Assembly: GCA_013339895.1 (NCBI GenBank) | Contig: JABACO010000016.1 | Location: forward strand, 555,694-619,693 | Direction of reading: 5' to 3' | Source: Ephydatia muelleri | Lineage: Eukaryota > Porifera > Demospongiae > Spongillida > Spongillidae | DNA: 64,000 nucleotides | In this document: positions 15,963 to 28,287 of the stretch, in pieces | Position numbering within the stretch: the stretch's first letter is position 1 | Layout of the letters: each line of letters opens with the position of its first letter | Program-made: the position numbers and the translations under genes | Notes under the pieces: model-generated | Databases searched by the model: none | Told to the model about the DNA's origin: nothing | What the model saw: the letters and a program-made list of their open reading frames with translations, nothing else

Positions 15963-18900
15963 ATGGCTGAACAGCAAATTCCCGCCACACAGGCAGTAGA
16001 CCAGGGCGCACCCCCTCCTCCGCCAATCTTTCGCGAGGGCTTCATTTACCCGCACGCTGGCTACCTCAAACGCCGGACCACCATTTTGAAGCGATGGAAG
16101 AGGGAATGGCTTTGTGTTATCCCAGGTAAGTAGCTCACACTCCGTGAACATGCAGTTGGGCTTGGTTCCACTACAGCAAAGCGAGGTAACCCAGGAAGTG
16201 TGGAAGCAAGGAAGTGTGGAAGCAAGGGGTGTCAATGGACGTACTTTTCAACTTAAGTAGCTCCAACATATACTTCGTTGATTGTGAACGGGTGGGTGGG
16301 TGGGTGGGTAAATGTTTGCACGTTCGCTTCGCGCGCCATTCACCTGCCTCAAGTTTGTTTGTTTTTTTGAGATGGGGAGCGGTAATCTGGTAATCTGGGG
16401 ATGGGCATTCGAGCGGAGGGGGGCGCGGCTGCCCAACTGCATGGAAATCTTATTGGTTAATATCTTGGAACAATCGATTGCTAGAATGCCAGTAGTAGGC
16501 TTCCAAATTATGTATTATATATGTGTACCGTATAGACTGGTTTAACTCTTTCGCGGGCAACAGCGCTGCAGCTGCTACTTTTTATCTAACCATTAATGAT
16601 TTCGCGGGCAACAGCTGCTACTTTTTATCTAACCATTAATGATTTTGGAGTCAACAACATACATGTATTGTTCAGAGGAAAGTTTATTTGCTCTTCAAAT
16701 CGCAGAAGTTGTTTAAAGAGCTTTTCCTGAAACGCTTCAGAATACCACAATAATTGCCAACACACTAATTTAATTTATACTAATTAAAAAAAAAAATCAT
16801 TATTGTTGTATGTTTATTTATTAATTATTTTATTTATTTATAAGTGTACTATAAGTTTTATTCATGTAGTGTATCACAACCTGCATGGGCAGGCACAAAA
16901 GAATATTGCACTGTAGAACAGTTTGTCAAATGCCATGGTAGTGTGTGTGGGAAGGAAAACGTACGTGTACTGTGGTTAGTGGGGCTACTATAATGGCTGA
17001 CAAAATGTAGTCAGTGGCCGACTAAAAACTTGTGTCATTGTCCAGAAAAATTGTCTGACTAACTTTCAATCCTTGTTTCTAATGTACCAAATAATATACA
17101 AGTTATAAAAACCTTTATAATCTAGCAGAAAGTTCATACACCGAACTCTTTAAGATTAAAAAAAAAAAAACCCTGCAATGCTGCCTTACTGTTTGTTTGC
17201 TAGTTACAGCTGGTTATAGATGTTAGCGAGTAGGGCTTCACCCCAGACATCACTTTCGAATTCCATGGCGAACACAGGGGATATATTTTCATTTAATTAT
17301 CATAAGCCTTAAATAGACCCCTCTCTATTTGGTGGCAACGTGTTGAGTATTACGTGCACCAAAATTGTAACATACAACAGCCTAGCCTTGTATCCATATA
17401 CATTAGTTTCAATATTTATCTATGTGGGCCGCCTTTTCTTCCACATTACTTCAATCTATTTCTACTAGTCTCCACATTGATATTTGGATTGTTTCCACCC
17501 CTTTCCGGAGCACGTTTCTATGAATTTGAGATGTCACAAATGTATGAAGCAACATGTGAGCAACTTGTCTTCTAATTTCAGGTCCACAGAACCACCAGTT
17601 GAACAAGATTGGGAAGAACAGAGCAAGTTTACTCCACCAGTTCCCAACTGCCAATCCCAACATAGATGTCCAGCCTTTAAGCATGGATCCAGCCAATAAA
17701 GACTATCTTGCATTTACACTCCTCAATCACACCACAGGGGAAGTGATTGGTCGCTTTCGTGCCGATGATTTTGCTCAAATGCGCTCTTTCATGGTTGCTC
17801 TTGGGGCAATAGGGCAAAACTTCTTCTCACCAAGGAATGAAACAGGAGCTGCAGTATCAGTGGAAGCCACACATGGCCTCTGGGATGTGATCCATCCATC
17901 TGAAGATGAGCTTGCGCAGAGGGAGCTTGCATTTCAACAAACTGAAAAGAAAAACAGTTCCAATGCTGTGCGACCACCCGATGCCCCACCCTCTTATGCC
18001 ACCACCATACAGCAGCTTCCAATAGGTTTCTATTTCCCAGAGGACATGGGCATAGATCTTCCGCCTGAGGTTAAGACTACAGTGGCCCACCCTGGTGCAC
18101 AAGTGGGAGCCTACGATCCATCAGCCATCCTCCCAAAGTCTTATCGTAGAGAATGGCATGACACCTTTCGTCCTCCTCTGGGCCCTCCCGTGTTTTTTCC
18201 AGTCAGCATAGGCTATGGTGCGGAGATTGGCCTTCCATCAGGCATGCAGGCCCTCTGGGACCCAATTGGCAAGTACTTCTTCTTTCTGGACCACACGCAC
18301 CAGCTAACGTTCTTTGAAGACCCACGTCCTGCACCAGTGCCTCGTCCAATAGTCCAGAAGCAGCAACTGGCTTATGGCGACCGTAAGCGAAGCTCAATAC
18401 CACTTCAGGTCTGCCGAGACCTTGGTGTTGTCCAGTTTACATCCAGCAGAGCTCATACTAAGCCACATGGGCATACTCTATTGGCCTGTGGACAAAATGG
18501 TCGCCATGGTTTCCCAGGGCAACCAGGGTTTCAAGGTGGGCATGGTTTTTCGGGGCAGCATGGAATAGGTCATGGCTGCCCAGGAAGTCGAGGTGGAGAT
18601 GGCGGCCCTGGTGGTCCAGGAGCCAATGGGGAGCGAGGGGTAGATGCCACTGAGGCAAGTGATGTCATTCTGACCCTGAGTGGTGGTACCCAACAGTTAC
18701 AGGTATCAGGGACGAGCCAGTTTGTAGCACAGCTTGGGGACGAGAGATGCGAGGAAGTGTTGTTTGTGAACTGCAGAGGTGGGGATGGAGGTAATGGAGG
18801 AAGAGGAGGCGATGGTGGTCGTGGAGGCGATGGTGGCAGAGGGGGAGATGGAGCACATGGTCACCATGGACACAGCAGTAATTCAGGACCAGGAGGTAGT

Positions 18901-21438
18901 GGTGGTCCAGGAGGAAGGGGTGGGGATGGAGGTAATGGTGGACCTGGAGGACCTGCAGGAAGAGGGGGTGATGGTGGACATGCTGGCTTTGGAGGGTTGT
19001 GTGTAGTTCAAGCACTGGACCCTAAACTACTGATGTTGGTGGAAGTAGACTGTATGAATGGGAACCCAGGGTTTGGGGCCTCTGGGGGTACAGGTGGCAG
19101 TGGGGGATCTGGTGGGACTGGTGGTTTTGGGGGGCACGGTGGATCTGGTGGGAGTGGTGGGTCTTACCGAGACAGCCAAGGTAACACACATCACCATCCG
19201 AGTGGATCGTCAGGACCATCTGGTTCATCGGGTCACTCTGGAAGCCAAGGATACTCAGGGCCAAATGGAAACTCTGGAATAAATGGGCAGCCTGCACCCA
19301 ATGGTGGCATCTCATGGGTTGTTTTATCTCCTACTGGTGGTGTGTTTTGTGAGGCTGCAACGAGGTTCGATGCTCATGTGACCAACCTGAGGGTCACATC
19401 GGCAGTTGATGATGGAATATTTGAACCCAATGAGCGCATTGCAGTCTCTGGTATATTGGTTGTCAATAGTGGGGGTCTACCCTTACCAGTTGGGGCTACC
19501 TCTCTGATCCCTTCTACACGTACCATCAAGTTTGAGCCAACCAAGTTTGGCCTACCTACAATCATGCCTGGTCAGACCTTTGAGATTCCAGTCACCTACT
19601 ATGGAAGGATCTTTGATCAGCCACCACCAAATGTCCCTGGTCCTTTTGTATCTTCAGCAGAGTTCCACCCTCGAATTGAGATGCTTGGGAGACCTTTTGA
19701 GAAGTCTTTCTTACAGCAGACTCTTGTGGTGCAGTACCCAATCAAGACTGCCTTCTTAAGGTGTAGGGAGAATCTTGGTCGAGGAGAGGTAGATGTCCTG
19801 GAGATTGGGCTTCAGAACATCTCTGGACTTCCATATGGTGACTGTCCTGGAAGTGGAGGGACAGTTGGCCTGCAGATCCATCTTGATGCTCGCCTCATTC
19901 CTGTTGGGTCATCAAGCGTCAGCACAACCTACACTGTAACATATGATCCTAGTATTCGAGACAGCCTGTATGTGAGAGTCCATGAGATCCTACCTGGCAA
20001 AACCATGAAAGTAGAAATTGCAGTGCAAATGGAAAGTTGTGCAGAATTGTTTGACCGGTGTCACTGGGAAGCAGATCTCTACCTTCGTGACAAGCTGATA
20101 GAATACAACTCTGAGAAGATACGTGTTTCTCCATTCTACATTCCCTCCATCCCATCAGCAGATGTTCTGTTTGTCACAAACCAGCACATAACTCGAAAGG
20201 AGTTTGTGTTTTGGCAACGTATATTGGAGAATGTTGGAGCCAATGTCGATTTCTGGGACACACAAAGGTATAATGGGCTTTCAGTAGATAGCCATACTGG
20301 ACAGGTTCATGAGGTTACCTGGAAGGGCAGATACGGAGGAAAGATGATCCTGTTTCCCCGCTGTGATCTGCAGGTCTTTGCACCCAATGACATTGTTCAT
20401 CACTTCCATGGCCCCTCAGCCGAAGGTCAGGGTGTTGAAGACCTCAATTCCAGTCTGGTCTTGTTTCTGCATCCTTCATTTCCTAAACTACCCAACCAAT
20501 CCAAACACCATGATCATGGAGACAGGATTGTCCAGTACCATCTTGGACTAGCTGGTCCAAGGGTGGATATCCCACAGGAGGAATACTCTGGGTCTCACTT
20601 CTTCTCACCTGGTTCCTTTTTTACCAGCACCACACCTTACCACAAGTGGGAGAAGAAGAGGTTAAAACGTCTTGAAGAGGAGGTTCCTTCTCACTCAACA
20701 TTTGTCTTGCAGAGGCAGACCCTTCTCCAGAAGACAGGCTGTCTCTCCTGGAACTATGGGACTGTCGACATTCGACGTTTTCCTGTGCTCCGATCATGCA
20801 AGCTGTTGGTGGTGGATGGTGCAGGATATGGCATGAATGAAATGAGCAGAGATGATGAGAACCTGTTGCCCAGCACCACAGACATCCCTCTTGCTAGCAA
20901 CTTTGGTCAGACATACCTTGCCACCATGTATGGCCTGCCTCTGATGTGCAAACTGAACCTAATCAAGACCCTACCAGAAGACCAGAGGCCTCCAACTACT
21001 GCCTTGACCTTTCATCTTCCTAATGGAATGACCTTATCTCAAGCTGAGTTGGCTGCCATCTGTGTAGTTCACGAGATTGCTGATGAAGTTCTTGGTTGCA
21101 GGGGTACATCACAACGTATGATGATTGTATCAGACGATGTAAGAAACCACGTGGATGCATATGTTCCAAATGGACACAGTGTTCTTCGCATGATGGCACT
21201 GTTGGATAAGGAACTTGTTATTCGCAAGGAGAGATTTAGCAATAATCAAGTTTCTCGATCCATTTCAGATATTAAGAGGTTCAGTACGGGCGTTACCCGT
21301 GCTTTACGCAACGCACGTGTTAATGGTCATAATGTACAGCCACTTCCAAGCCTGAGAGTGCTGCTGAACACTGACCGCTGCCACCAGACGAATCAACACC
21401 GTATAGAGGATTCGCGATGGAATGTTCCAGGAGTGTAA
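15963..21438 (+). CDS. gene B: PH domain / Gly-rich / beta-sandwich-like paralogue of A
   Basis: Exon 1 is 15963-16125 (ATGGCTGAACAG, donor GTAAG, phase 1). Exon 2 is 17582-21438 (acceptor TTTCAG). About 1339 residues are predicted. The PH domain is split by the intron at the same place and phase as in A: GYLKRRTTILKRWKREW in exon 1 and DYLAFTLLNHTTGEVIGRF in exon 2. A PPSY motif near residue 190 could bind WW domains and is not seen in A. The Gly-rich region (about residues 357-628) contains collagen-like GFPGQPGFQG and GGDGGRGGDG repeats. The beta-sandwich-like region has VDDGIFEPNE, and DVLFVTNQ begins the next conserved block. Much of the 3' half is nearly identical to A at DNA level. The open frame seen from 17599 starts inside exon 2; a start there would discard half of the PH domain. 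Role unknown. Confidence 0.82.
16542..16760. mobile_element. TTAA-flanked MITE-like element in gene B intron
   Basis: Begins TTAACTCTTTCGCGGGCAA, the same end as the element at 56937-57166. A 46-bp segment near the left end (GCGGGCAACAG through TAACCATTAATGA) is duplicated in tandem. The right end looks truncated around AATAATTGCC. The TTAA end suggests a piggyBac-like non-autonomous element; this is inference. Confidence 0.5.
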
Positions 21439-21740
21439 AGGCCATTTTTGTTATATCCAACTTGAATGTATTGCATCGACTATATGATTAGATGCTATTG
21501 GCAGTAGTGTATGCACTTTTGTAGTAAACAAGGCCTTCCTGATATACATGTATATTTATAGGTGTATTTTGATTTGTAGTCTTATATCTTTCAGTTTTTG
21601 TGAAACAGTATGCCCCCACTTTTCTCCAAGAATGCTGATAGTCTGGGGACCAGATGCCATGCAGTTACACCCACCTGGCTATAAGGTGAAGTCTAATGAA
21701 TTTTATTGTTTGCCAGGCGCGTATGAAGGTATTTAAAAGT

Positions 21741-21758
21741 GGGGGGGGGGGGGGGGGG
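21741..21758. repeat. poly-G run (18)
   Basis: Uninterrupted G homopolymer downstream of gene B; one of eight G/C runs of at least 17 in the window. Confidence 0.97.
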
Positions 21759-22205
21759 CAAATAAATATGAACCCAAATACACCGGCAATAATAGCATGC
21801 AAATGTAAACTTGTATTGCCGAAGTATTTTTTTTTTCCGTTCAGAACCGACATCGATCAATGACTTTGGCAATTTCAACACATCGGGCAAATAAAAATGA
21901 TACACCGCCAATAATAGCATGCAAATGTGTTTTCAGCACTCAGTTCTAATGGCTGATTCCATAACGCACTTAAGGTTGTTTGCTTAGCTTTTTTAGACAT
22001 GAAATGACACTTATCAAGGACAAAACTTCAGTCGCTACTCGCACGATAATGAATACGTGCGCGCGTAGGTGTTTTGCAGTGTACTAATTTATTTTTAAAA
22101 TTACATGTACAGCGCGTGCAAATGTTGAGGTTATATATCCGCATACATACATAGTGATATGTACTACTACATAAAGGTAGTACTGTATAATTGTATAATA
22201 AAGGT

Positions 22206-22229
22206 GGGGGGGGGGGGGGGGGGGGGGGG
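22206..22229. repeat. poly-G run (24)
   Basis: Uninterrupted G homopolymer in AT-rich DNA, about 450 bp from the previous run. Confidence 0.97.
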
Positions 22230-22437
22230 TGCAATGCCTCCCTACACAGCAAAAGTGCGGGGGCAATTGCCTCCGCTGCCCCCGTGCTTCCTACGCCACC
22301 GTTTACGATTATAATTAATTCGATGCTGCATTGATACTAAATGAAGATGATGGGTGTAACATAATTAATACATTTAATATAATAGTAATAATAATAGAAA
22401 CACACACAAGAAACAACAAAGGAAACCAAAAATGCTG

Positions 22438-24919
22438 TCAACCAGTGATGATCAATGAAGGTCCAGCTCTTGACAGCAGAGCCCTTGCACAGGACCTCAC
22501 TAAAGTGAGGCTGAGTCTTCCATAAATGGCATCAGTGGCCTGGGACTTGTTGCACCTCATGGGTATGGCCAGACGAGTGGCAAGACGTGATAGTGTTTCC
22601 CTGGCCTCAGCACCCCAGCAGCCATAGGTCTCCACTGCTAGTAGTGTGCATTTCCAGCCCAACTCTGAGCACTTTGGGTCATTCATATCATGCTTGCGAC
22701 ACTCCGCCACTAAAGCTGCAGACCCTGCCGTCACTCCCGCTTCAGACAAAATAGAAGGGTTTAGCGGTGAGGTAACGGTGAGATCAAATGCAGCTGGCTT
22801 TCCAAGAGACCAGTTGGCGACCAGAACATCTGCTGGTCTGGTGTTGCGGTTTGTCATGCCCGAAGCCACTGCCAACCTCAACCTTGGCAGATACATTAGC
22901 TCGCCTACAACACTCTACAAACATATCACGGAGTTTATTGTGGCGGGAAACCACATCACCCCCATGCTTGCAAGTAATGGCATGGTGGCCCAAGGGATCC
23001 AAGGCAAGACTTAGACAGAAGGTGCAGTTGAGGCCCTGAGCCAAATCCATACCCAGCCACCATTTTAAGGCAATTTGGAATTCTGGAGGGTCCATGTGCA
23101 GGTTAAGACTGGTGAGGGAATAACTGAAAGCCAGGCCACTGCATTGGGGGAAGAAACTGATAGCAAACGGGCTCTGTCAGGTAAGGATGAATGGTCAAAA
23201 AGAAGCTGAAATTGGTGATTCTCAATCTTACTAGAGAGAGTATGCTGACAGCACTGTGAGGAGACAATGTCATCTAGAATGATCGCTTCAGCAGGTGGAA
23301 TGAGTGCATTGAAAGGTTCACCGAAGTGAACAGGTGGGACATGGAGACTGCCAAATGCACTTACAGATGAAATGTAGGCTGCTGCTGAGTGGTGTGAAAG
23401 GCTACGTAGACCCAGCCCACCTCTGCTAAGAGAGAGTTGGGCCTGTTGCCATAAGAGAGGGAGGTATAGAACGAGCAAGATGTATCATCTTACAGAAACT
23501 GCCACACTGACGAAGGAGAAGCAGCGCCACCTGAGGATCCACAGAACCAACATCCTCCATCATGTGCAGAAGCCCCTGGGCCTTTGCACGTTTCTGAGAT
23601 GCATATTTGGCACAGAAGACAAAGTCACCAATTGGAGCACCTAGAATTTCAAAGTTGAGATCTTTCGAAGACTTCATCTCAGATGGGAAGATGCTCAAAT
23701 CGCCTATACTGTATAATTCACATTTAGATGTGTTAACAAAAAGACCATTAGGAGGACCAAGGTGTTGAACTATGGAGAGTGCACGTAACACTGCCAGTTT
23801 GGGACCTGCCATGGCGTCATCATCAAGATACCACATATGGAACAGCAACTCTGGGCAGTTGCTGGCTATTGTAGAGACAACTCTGTGTAGCACAAGCGAG
23901 AATAGCAGTGGCCCCAGCGGATCTCCTTGCTGGACACCAGATTCTGAAGAAATTAGACCCAGTGGATGCCAGAGAACTGGATGCAGCTCATAGCACCACA
24001 GTGCCCATGGAAGCACTTCAGGGAAATGAGCAGCACGCTCATCTGAAACGGCTTGCCGAGAGACCAGATTGAAGGCATTCCTTAAATCTATTTAAAATCA
24101 TCGTCATCGCTGTGCGCTTCAACACAGCCACGGAGACCATGAATCATTTTTTCCCCCTCCCATAGGGCAAGCCACACCCACTTGAAGGGGCAAAAAGAAG
24201 TCAGAAGCTTTGCACTTGACGACTGCACACAGACATTTCCCAGCTAATCGCCGAAGTGTTTCACCCACTGCAATAGGACGAATGTCTCTTGGCTGATCGG
24301 GCTTGTTCTTGTTCAAAGCAGTGAGACTTGCACCAGCAACTGTGTCGGGGGCCTGCCCTGCTAATAAGAGGTTTACAAGATCCCGGAGGGACGAACAAAT
24401 AGGAGTGGGTAATGGTGACTCTGCTGCATCTAGCAAGTGCTGAATGCGTAGGCCAGATGGACCACATGCAGTGTCCTTAGAGAAGGACCTAAGAATGGCT
24501 AGGATATCGAAACTGCCTGAAAGTAAATCTGCTCTTGGTGCTTCTGAGACAGGTGAAGGAGTAGGAGTAGGTCCTGTAGGGTGTTTGGACTGGAGCAGTT
24601 GCCATGTAACTTCATCATTTGGAGCAATGCCTGATGAAGCGAGAAGTCGACAGGCTTTCCCTAACAAACCCCGTCTCGCTCTAGAGATGGCAGATGAAAT
24701 GTTTGTTTTGGAGTCACAGTTCACTACCTTGCTTGGCTTTGCACTTGTATGAGAGGTGGCACGTTGCCAAAGAGTGTCAATATGACCCTGTGACCATAGC
24801 TCACATAGCTTGACGTCCACCACGCTTTGGGGTGAGTAATAATAACCTCTCTTACTTAACTTGCGATTTGCTATACACATTGCATGTCCAGTTATCGTAC
24901 AGGTCCTACAGAACAGCAT
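22438..24919 (-). pseudogene. R2-like non-LTR retrotransposon (RT plus restriction-like endonuclease), decayed
   Basis: On the minus strand, five open pieces in changing frames follow one another: 24919-24119, 24016-23426, 23478-23065, 23095-22784 and 22896-22438. The first carries RT motifs (GPSGLRIQHL, DIRPIAVGETLRRL) and the second the catalytic core (SGVQQGDPLGP, then WYLDDD). The fourth has a CCHC-like knuckle (CTFC, GHHAITC) followed by RHNKLRD. The fifth has RPADV and then D 14 residues later (AFDLT), matching the P-x-D-x12-14-D spacing of R2-type restriction-like endonucleases. This order (RT, CCHC, RHN, PD...D) is typical of endonuclease-bearing early-branch LINEs. At least four frame changes and an internal stop near 24090 show it is dead. 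Confidence 0.75.
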
Positions 24920-25254
24920 ACAGGCAGTTGTAATTTTTCAGTATATACATTATCATGTGAATGTGGCGATGACTCGATACTATATGCATGTATAGCGGAT
25001 AGCCAATCTACACATGGTGCCGTAGCGTAGTTACTGTACATGTATATAAATATCATATACGTCATTTATTGACCTGAAGTTTGTACTACCCATGCATACA
25101 CGCATATATGCCCTCAACATATTGTACAAAAGATTGAATTAATTATACATGTAGAGTCCGCTTTTGAGCCCCTCCCCCACCTCATCAGATTAAGGCTAGT
25201 GCGTTTGCTAGCTATAGCTCATATTGGGATATAGTATCTGACCGCGTGCAATTC

Positions 25255-25370
25255 ATATTGATACAAAGCTTTTGTGTACGTCACGTGCAAAGGTCAATAT
25301 GTATGTTTCGTTCACCTTTGTGTCCCACTGAATAACAGCTGCGATGTATGGGAGCATGCGCTCGTTGCAT
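25255..25370 (+). promoter_or_regulatory. relic promoter/leader homologous to the 5' region of gene C
   Basis: GTCACGTGCAAA, ACTGAATAACAG and TGCGATGTATGGGAGCATGC occur in the same order as at 57733-57884 upstream of gene C. The copy lacks the hairpin that interrupts gene C's leader, so it shows the pre-insertion state. Exon 1 does not follow; a transposon begins at 25371 instead. Confidence 0.6.
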
Positions 25371-25414
25371 CATAGGTATTATAGTTACAGGGATTGGAAA
25401 CAAGCCCAATCAAC

Positions 25415-26836
25415 CAGGCCCGTTGAGAGCCAGGTTGGGGCCCGGGTAATAACTCTCACGAGAGGCCCCCTCCTTAATACTTTTTTAAAATAAATAAATA
25501 ATATTAATGGACTAAAATTACTTATCTGCATGTTAGCGATTAAATGTCGTCTGGCCGTGAATTTTGATCAATCGACAAATGAAATTGCAGTGACACGATT
25601 ACAGTACATGAATAAATTAAGGTCCAATCAATAGTATAAATAGCTTGAATGCTATGGACTGTTCAATGGGATAATGTTCAATGAATCATAACTACTATGA
25701 ACGAATCGGCGATGTCACCATGCACACTCGGCACAGACTCACAGTGCCGCTTTTCTATCCTTCCTGGACGCAAATGTGGCAATGATTGAATCGTAATCTA
25801 TTGTCTTTGCTAACTCGGATTCAATGCAAAGCAGGGCTAAGCCTTGTAGTCGTTCCTGAGCCATTGTTGATCTGCTGTATGATTTTATTCGCTTCAATTG
25901 ACTAAAACTTCTTTCTGCAGATGCCACGGTGACTGGCAAGGTGCAAAATATCCGCAGGCTGATGCAAACGTTAGGGAACAAAGATTCCAGGCGCGCGTCA
26001 TGCAGCTTGTTCAGCAACTGCAAAGGGGACATCTGTACGTCTCCAAGATTGGCATGTTGCCATCTATTGCAGGATCAGCCTTACTCGCAGACTGCTCACT
26101 CGTGTCTGCAGGAGCAGGACAGTTACTTAAGGCCTCGTCGCCTCTATATATGTACAGTGTCAACATGAGAAGAAGAACCGCCTGTACATGCACATGTACA
26201 AGTATCCAGATCTGTTACCGTCGCTGCCTCAGGCAGAACAGTCCGAGTAGCATCGTCAGTTTGATTTTGGGTAGATGTAACTGATGTACATGTATCCAAG
26301 GATGAAGATTCGGATGCTTGAAAGAAAGAATCGAGTTTTGTTAACTTCGCGATCTCAGTTTTAGCAGCAGTAAGTTTCTTTCGTTTTGCAGCACCACCGC
26401 ATTTTTTCATTTGCTAATAGCACTATACACAGCCAAAAGTTATTTGTCTGGTACAGGATGTTACTGCTGAACATATATGTAACAGACTTGATGCAAACAT
26501 GTTACATACATGTTCAGCAGTATCAGATTATAACTTTTGCTGTGTATAGGGGCAGGCTTTTGCTTGCTCGTTCACACTTTCATGCTGACCATGCAGGACT
26601 ATGCCGGAGTTCTATTTATCGCCAAAAACCATTTAAAAGTATAATATTTTCATTACATTTTTTTTTTCGCAATTGTGCGTGAAAAGGCGTCAACATGAAA
26701 CATGAAAAGGATTTACATTGGCAGTCAGAATTGAAAAATTGTCGAACAAATTTTTTCTTAGGGATCGCGGGGCCCCCCTTTTGCCGCGGGGCCCGGGATA
26801 GCTTACCCCCCTCCCCCCCCCCTCTCAACGGCACTG
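25415..26836 (-). mobile_element. hAT transposon, internally deleted, 8-bp TSD
   Basis: Ends CAGGCCCGTTGAGAG and CAGTGCCGTTGAGAG are inverted repeats followed by GGGCCC-rich sequence. CAATCAAC flanks both sides (25407-25414 and 26837-26844), the 8-bp duplication expected of hAT. On the minus strand, 26410-26144 encodes a lysine-rich N-terminal piece (AKRKKLTAAK, KLDSFF). 26032-25739 encodes the hAT C-terminal dimerisation region (TVASAERSFSQLKRIKSY, RSTMAQERL). The central catalytic part is missing, so the copy is non-autonomous. It resembles ZMYM1/TTF-type hATs. It sits inside the element starting at 25371 and so is younger. Confidence 0.88.
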
Positions 26837-26897
26837 CAATCAACACTAGTTAACACCTACACTCCGCACATTCGGGCACTATTTAGAATTCTGAACG

Positions 26898-27254
26898 ATG
26901 GCTTGTGAAGATATCCTAGACGACGGTGAGTAAACTTAGTTCGCATGCAACTCATTATTTGAAATAAGTGGTGTGTTTTCCTTAGTGGTACAGAATTTCA
27001 TTGAAGCTGTTGACGCGATTTTAGTGGAGGACAGCTATCAATTGCCATTTCCAGTGGCTTCCAATTGTTTAACGGCCGCAGCTAAAGTATTGAATATTTC
27101 GATGAAAAAGCCAGAGAACAACAGCGAATTGGATTTATTTAGTAAACATCTTCATTCAAATCTTTCTAAAGCTACAAGATTGCTTTTAAACACAAAGAGA
27201 ATGAGTAAAGGCAGAGAAAAAATGTGGAAATGCATGTGTATCAGAAATCTCTGA
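26898..27254 (+). pseudogene. N-terminal fragment of the 7-bp-TSD transposon protein
   Basis: A tiny first exon 26898-26925 (MACEDILDD, donor GTGAGT, phase 1) joins exon 2 at 26986 (acceptor CCTTAG) in frame, giving about 98 residues ending at a stop at 27252-27254. Readable parts are NFIEAVDAILVED, FPVASNCLTAAAKVL, LHSNLSKATRLLLNTKRMS and GREKMW. I take REKMW to be just upstream of the LRTSEAFL-type segment that opens the fragment at 7847, so the two elements would preserve different halves of one protein. Function unknown. Confidence 0.45.
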
Positions 27255-27926
27255 CTTACAGAAATCGTTGATATTAATATACGCAGAAATTAATGATGCG
27301 GAAAACCGGTAGCACTTTGAAAATTTATATAGAATTTCCCATAGTAGCACCACGATAGAAAATCAGACGTTGCTGTGTAAAAATCTATGCTCTATCTGGT
27401 AGTGGTATTGTATCATTTTAAAATACAAACGTGACTACGTTATACCCGCAAGTTCTAATACGTGTTAAAAAAGCTGTTTTAATCAAATCGCGCTGTTACT
27501 AACGAGCAAACTATGTAAAACCTATGCGTTGCTGTGTAGAAACGCGACCACTATCCGATTTACTTAAAAAAAGGACTACAAGTTATCTAAAAGGCCGTAA
27601 CACCCGCAAGTTTGAAACTGGAAGCTACGCGCGAAGATAATTGTATCTCTTCTTCTGTACGTCGTACAAATAAACTTTAAACGTTGCCGAAATCTGCACG
27701 CAATAAAGAATCCAGACACGTACCTTGTTTTGACGTAGCTAAAAAATACAATAAAAATCCAAAGGGGGAGGATAGCCAGTCCATAGATAGTATACTATCT
27801 ATGGCCAGTCACTCAATTAACAAGTGCGCGGATGGTAAATTCTTGCATGTACAGGGTTCAATGGCTCACGTGCGCCGTTTCCAATCCCTCTAACTATAAT
27901 ATCTATGGTTGCATGCAGTGTTTTCT

Positions 27927-28097
27927 GCACAGGGAAAAAACGCGTCGAATCACTTTATGATTTTCAAATGATTTTTCACTTACATTCTGTTACAGAATGT
28001 TTACAGACTGTAACATAATGTAAACATTCTGTTACAGAATGTAAGTGAAAAATCATTTGAAAATCATAACGTGATTCGACGCGTTTTTTCCCTGTGC
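27927..28097. repeat. foldback hairpin element, about 75-bp arms
   Basis: GCACAGGGAAAAAACGCG at the left pairs with its inverted copy at the right. The arms continue through AATCATTTGAAAAT and meet around repeated CATTCTGTTACAGAATG. There is a small mismatch near AATCACTTTATG. No clear target duplication. Confidence 0.85.
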
Positions 28098-28109
28098 TGT
28101 GTAAAAGGC

Positions 28110-28286
28110 ATGCCCGTGTACATTATGCGTGTACCCTCCATTGAAATTATACCCAGGTAGATTGTGACTCAGAGATCACGGGTAGAATTCAGAGTCTACC
28201 CTGAAGTACCGGGTAGATTTGATATCTATTCCACTCTCCCAAATGTATCCCGTATAAAATAACGGATGCATAGTAGTGAGACATTA
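28110..28286. repeat. segment homologous to gene C intron 1
   Basis: GTGTACATTATGCGTGTACC and the following about 170 bp, down to CCGTATAAAATAACGG, match 58188-58355 with small indels. With the relic at 25255-25370 it brackets the place where a gene C-type exon 1 would be, now filled by transposon and hairpin DNA. Confidence 0.65.
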
Positions 28287-28287
28287 A

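Larger units (their letters stand above)
25371..27907 (+). mobile_element. third GGGATTGG-family transposon, 7-bp TSD GTTGCAT
   Basis: Left end CATAGGTATTATAGTTACAG continues to GGGATTGGAAAC. The right end is its inverted match with two or three differences. GTTGCAT flanks both sides (25364-25370 and 27908-27914). The GGGATTGG subterminal core and 7-bp duplication are shared with the elements at 5884 and 6478, although the outermost bases differ (CATAG versus CAGAG). It contains a nested hAT element (25415-26836) and an N-terminal gene fragment (26898-27254). Confidence 0.8.

Noticed and set aside
17599..21438. Start of gene B at the first ATG of the long open frame
   Set aside because: A good acceptor at 17581/17582 and a matching phase-1 exon at 15963-16125 complete a PH domain; the same structure occurs in A and C.
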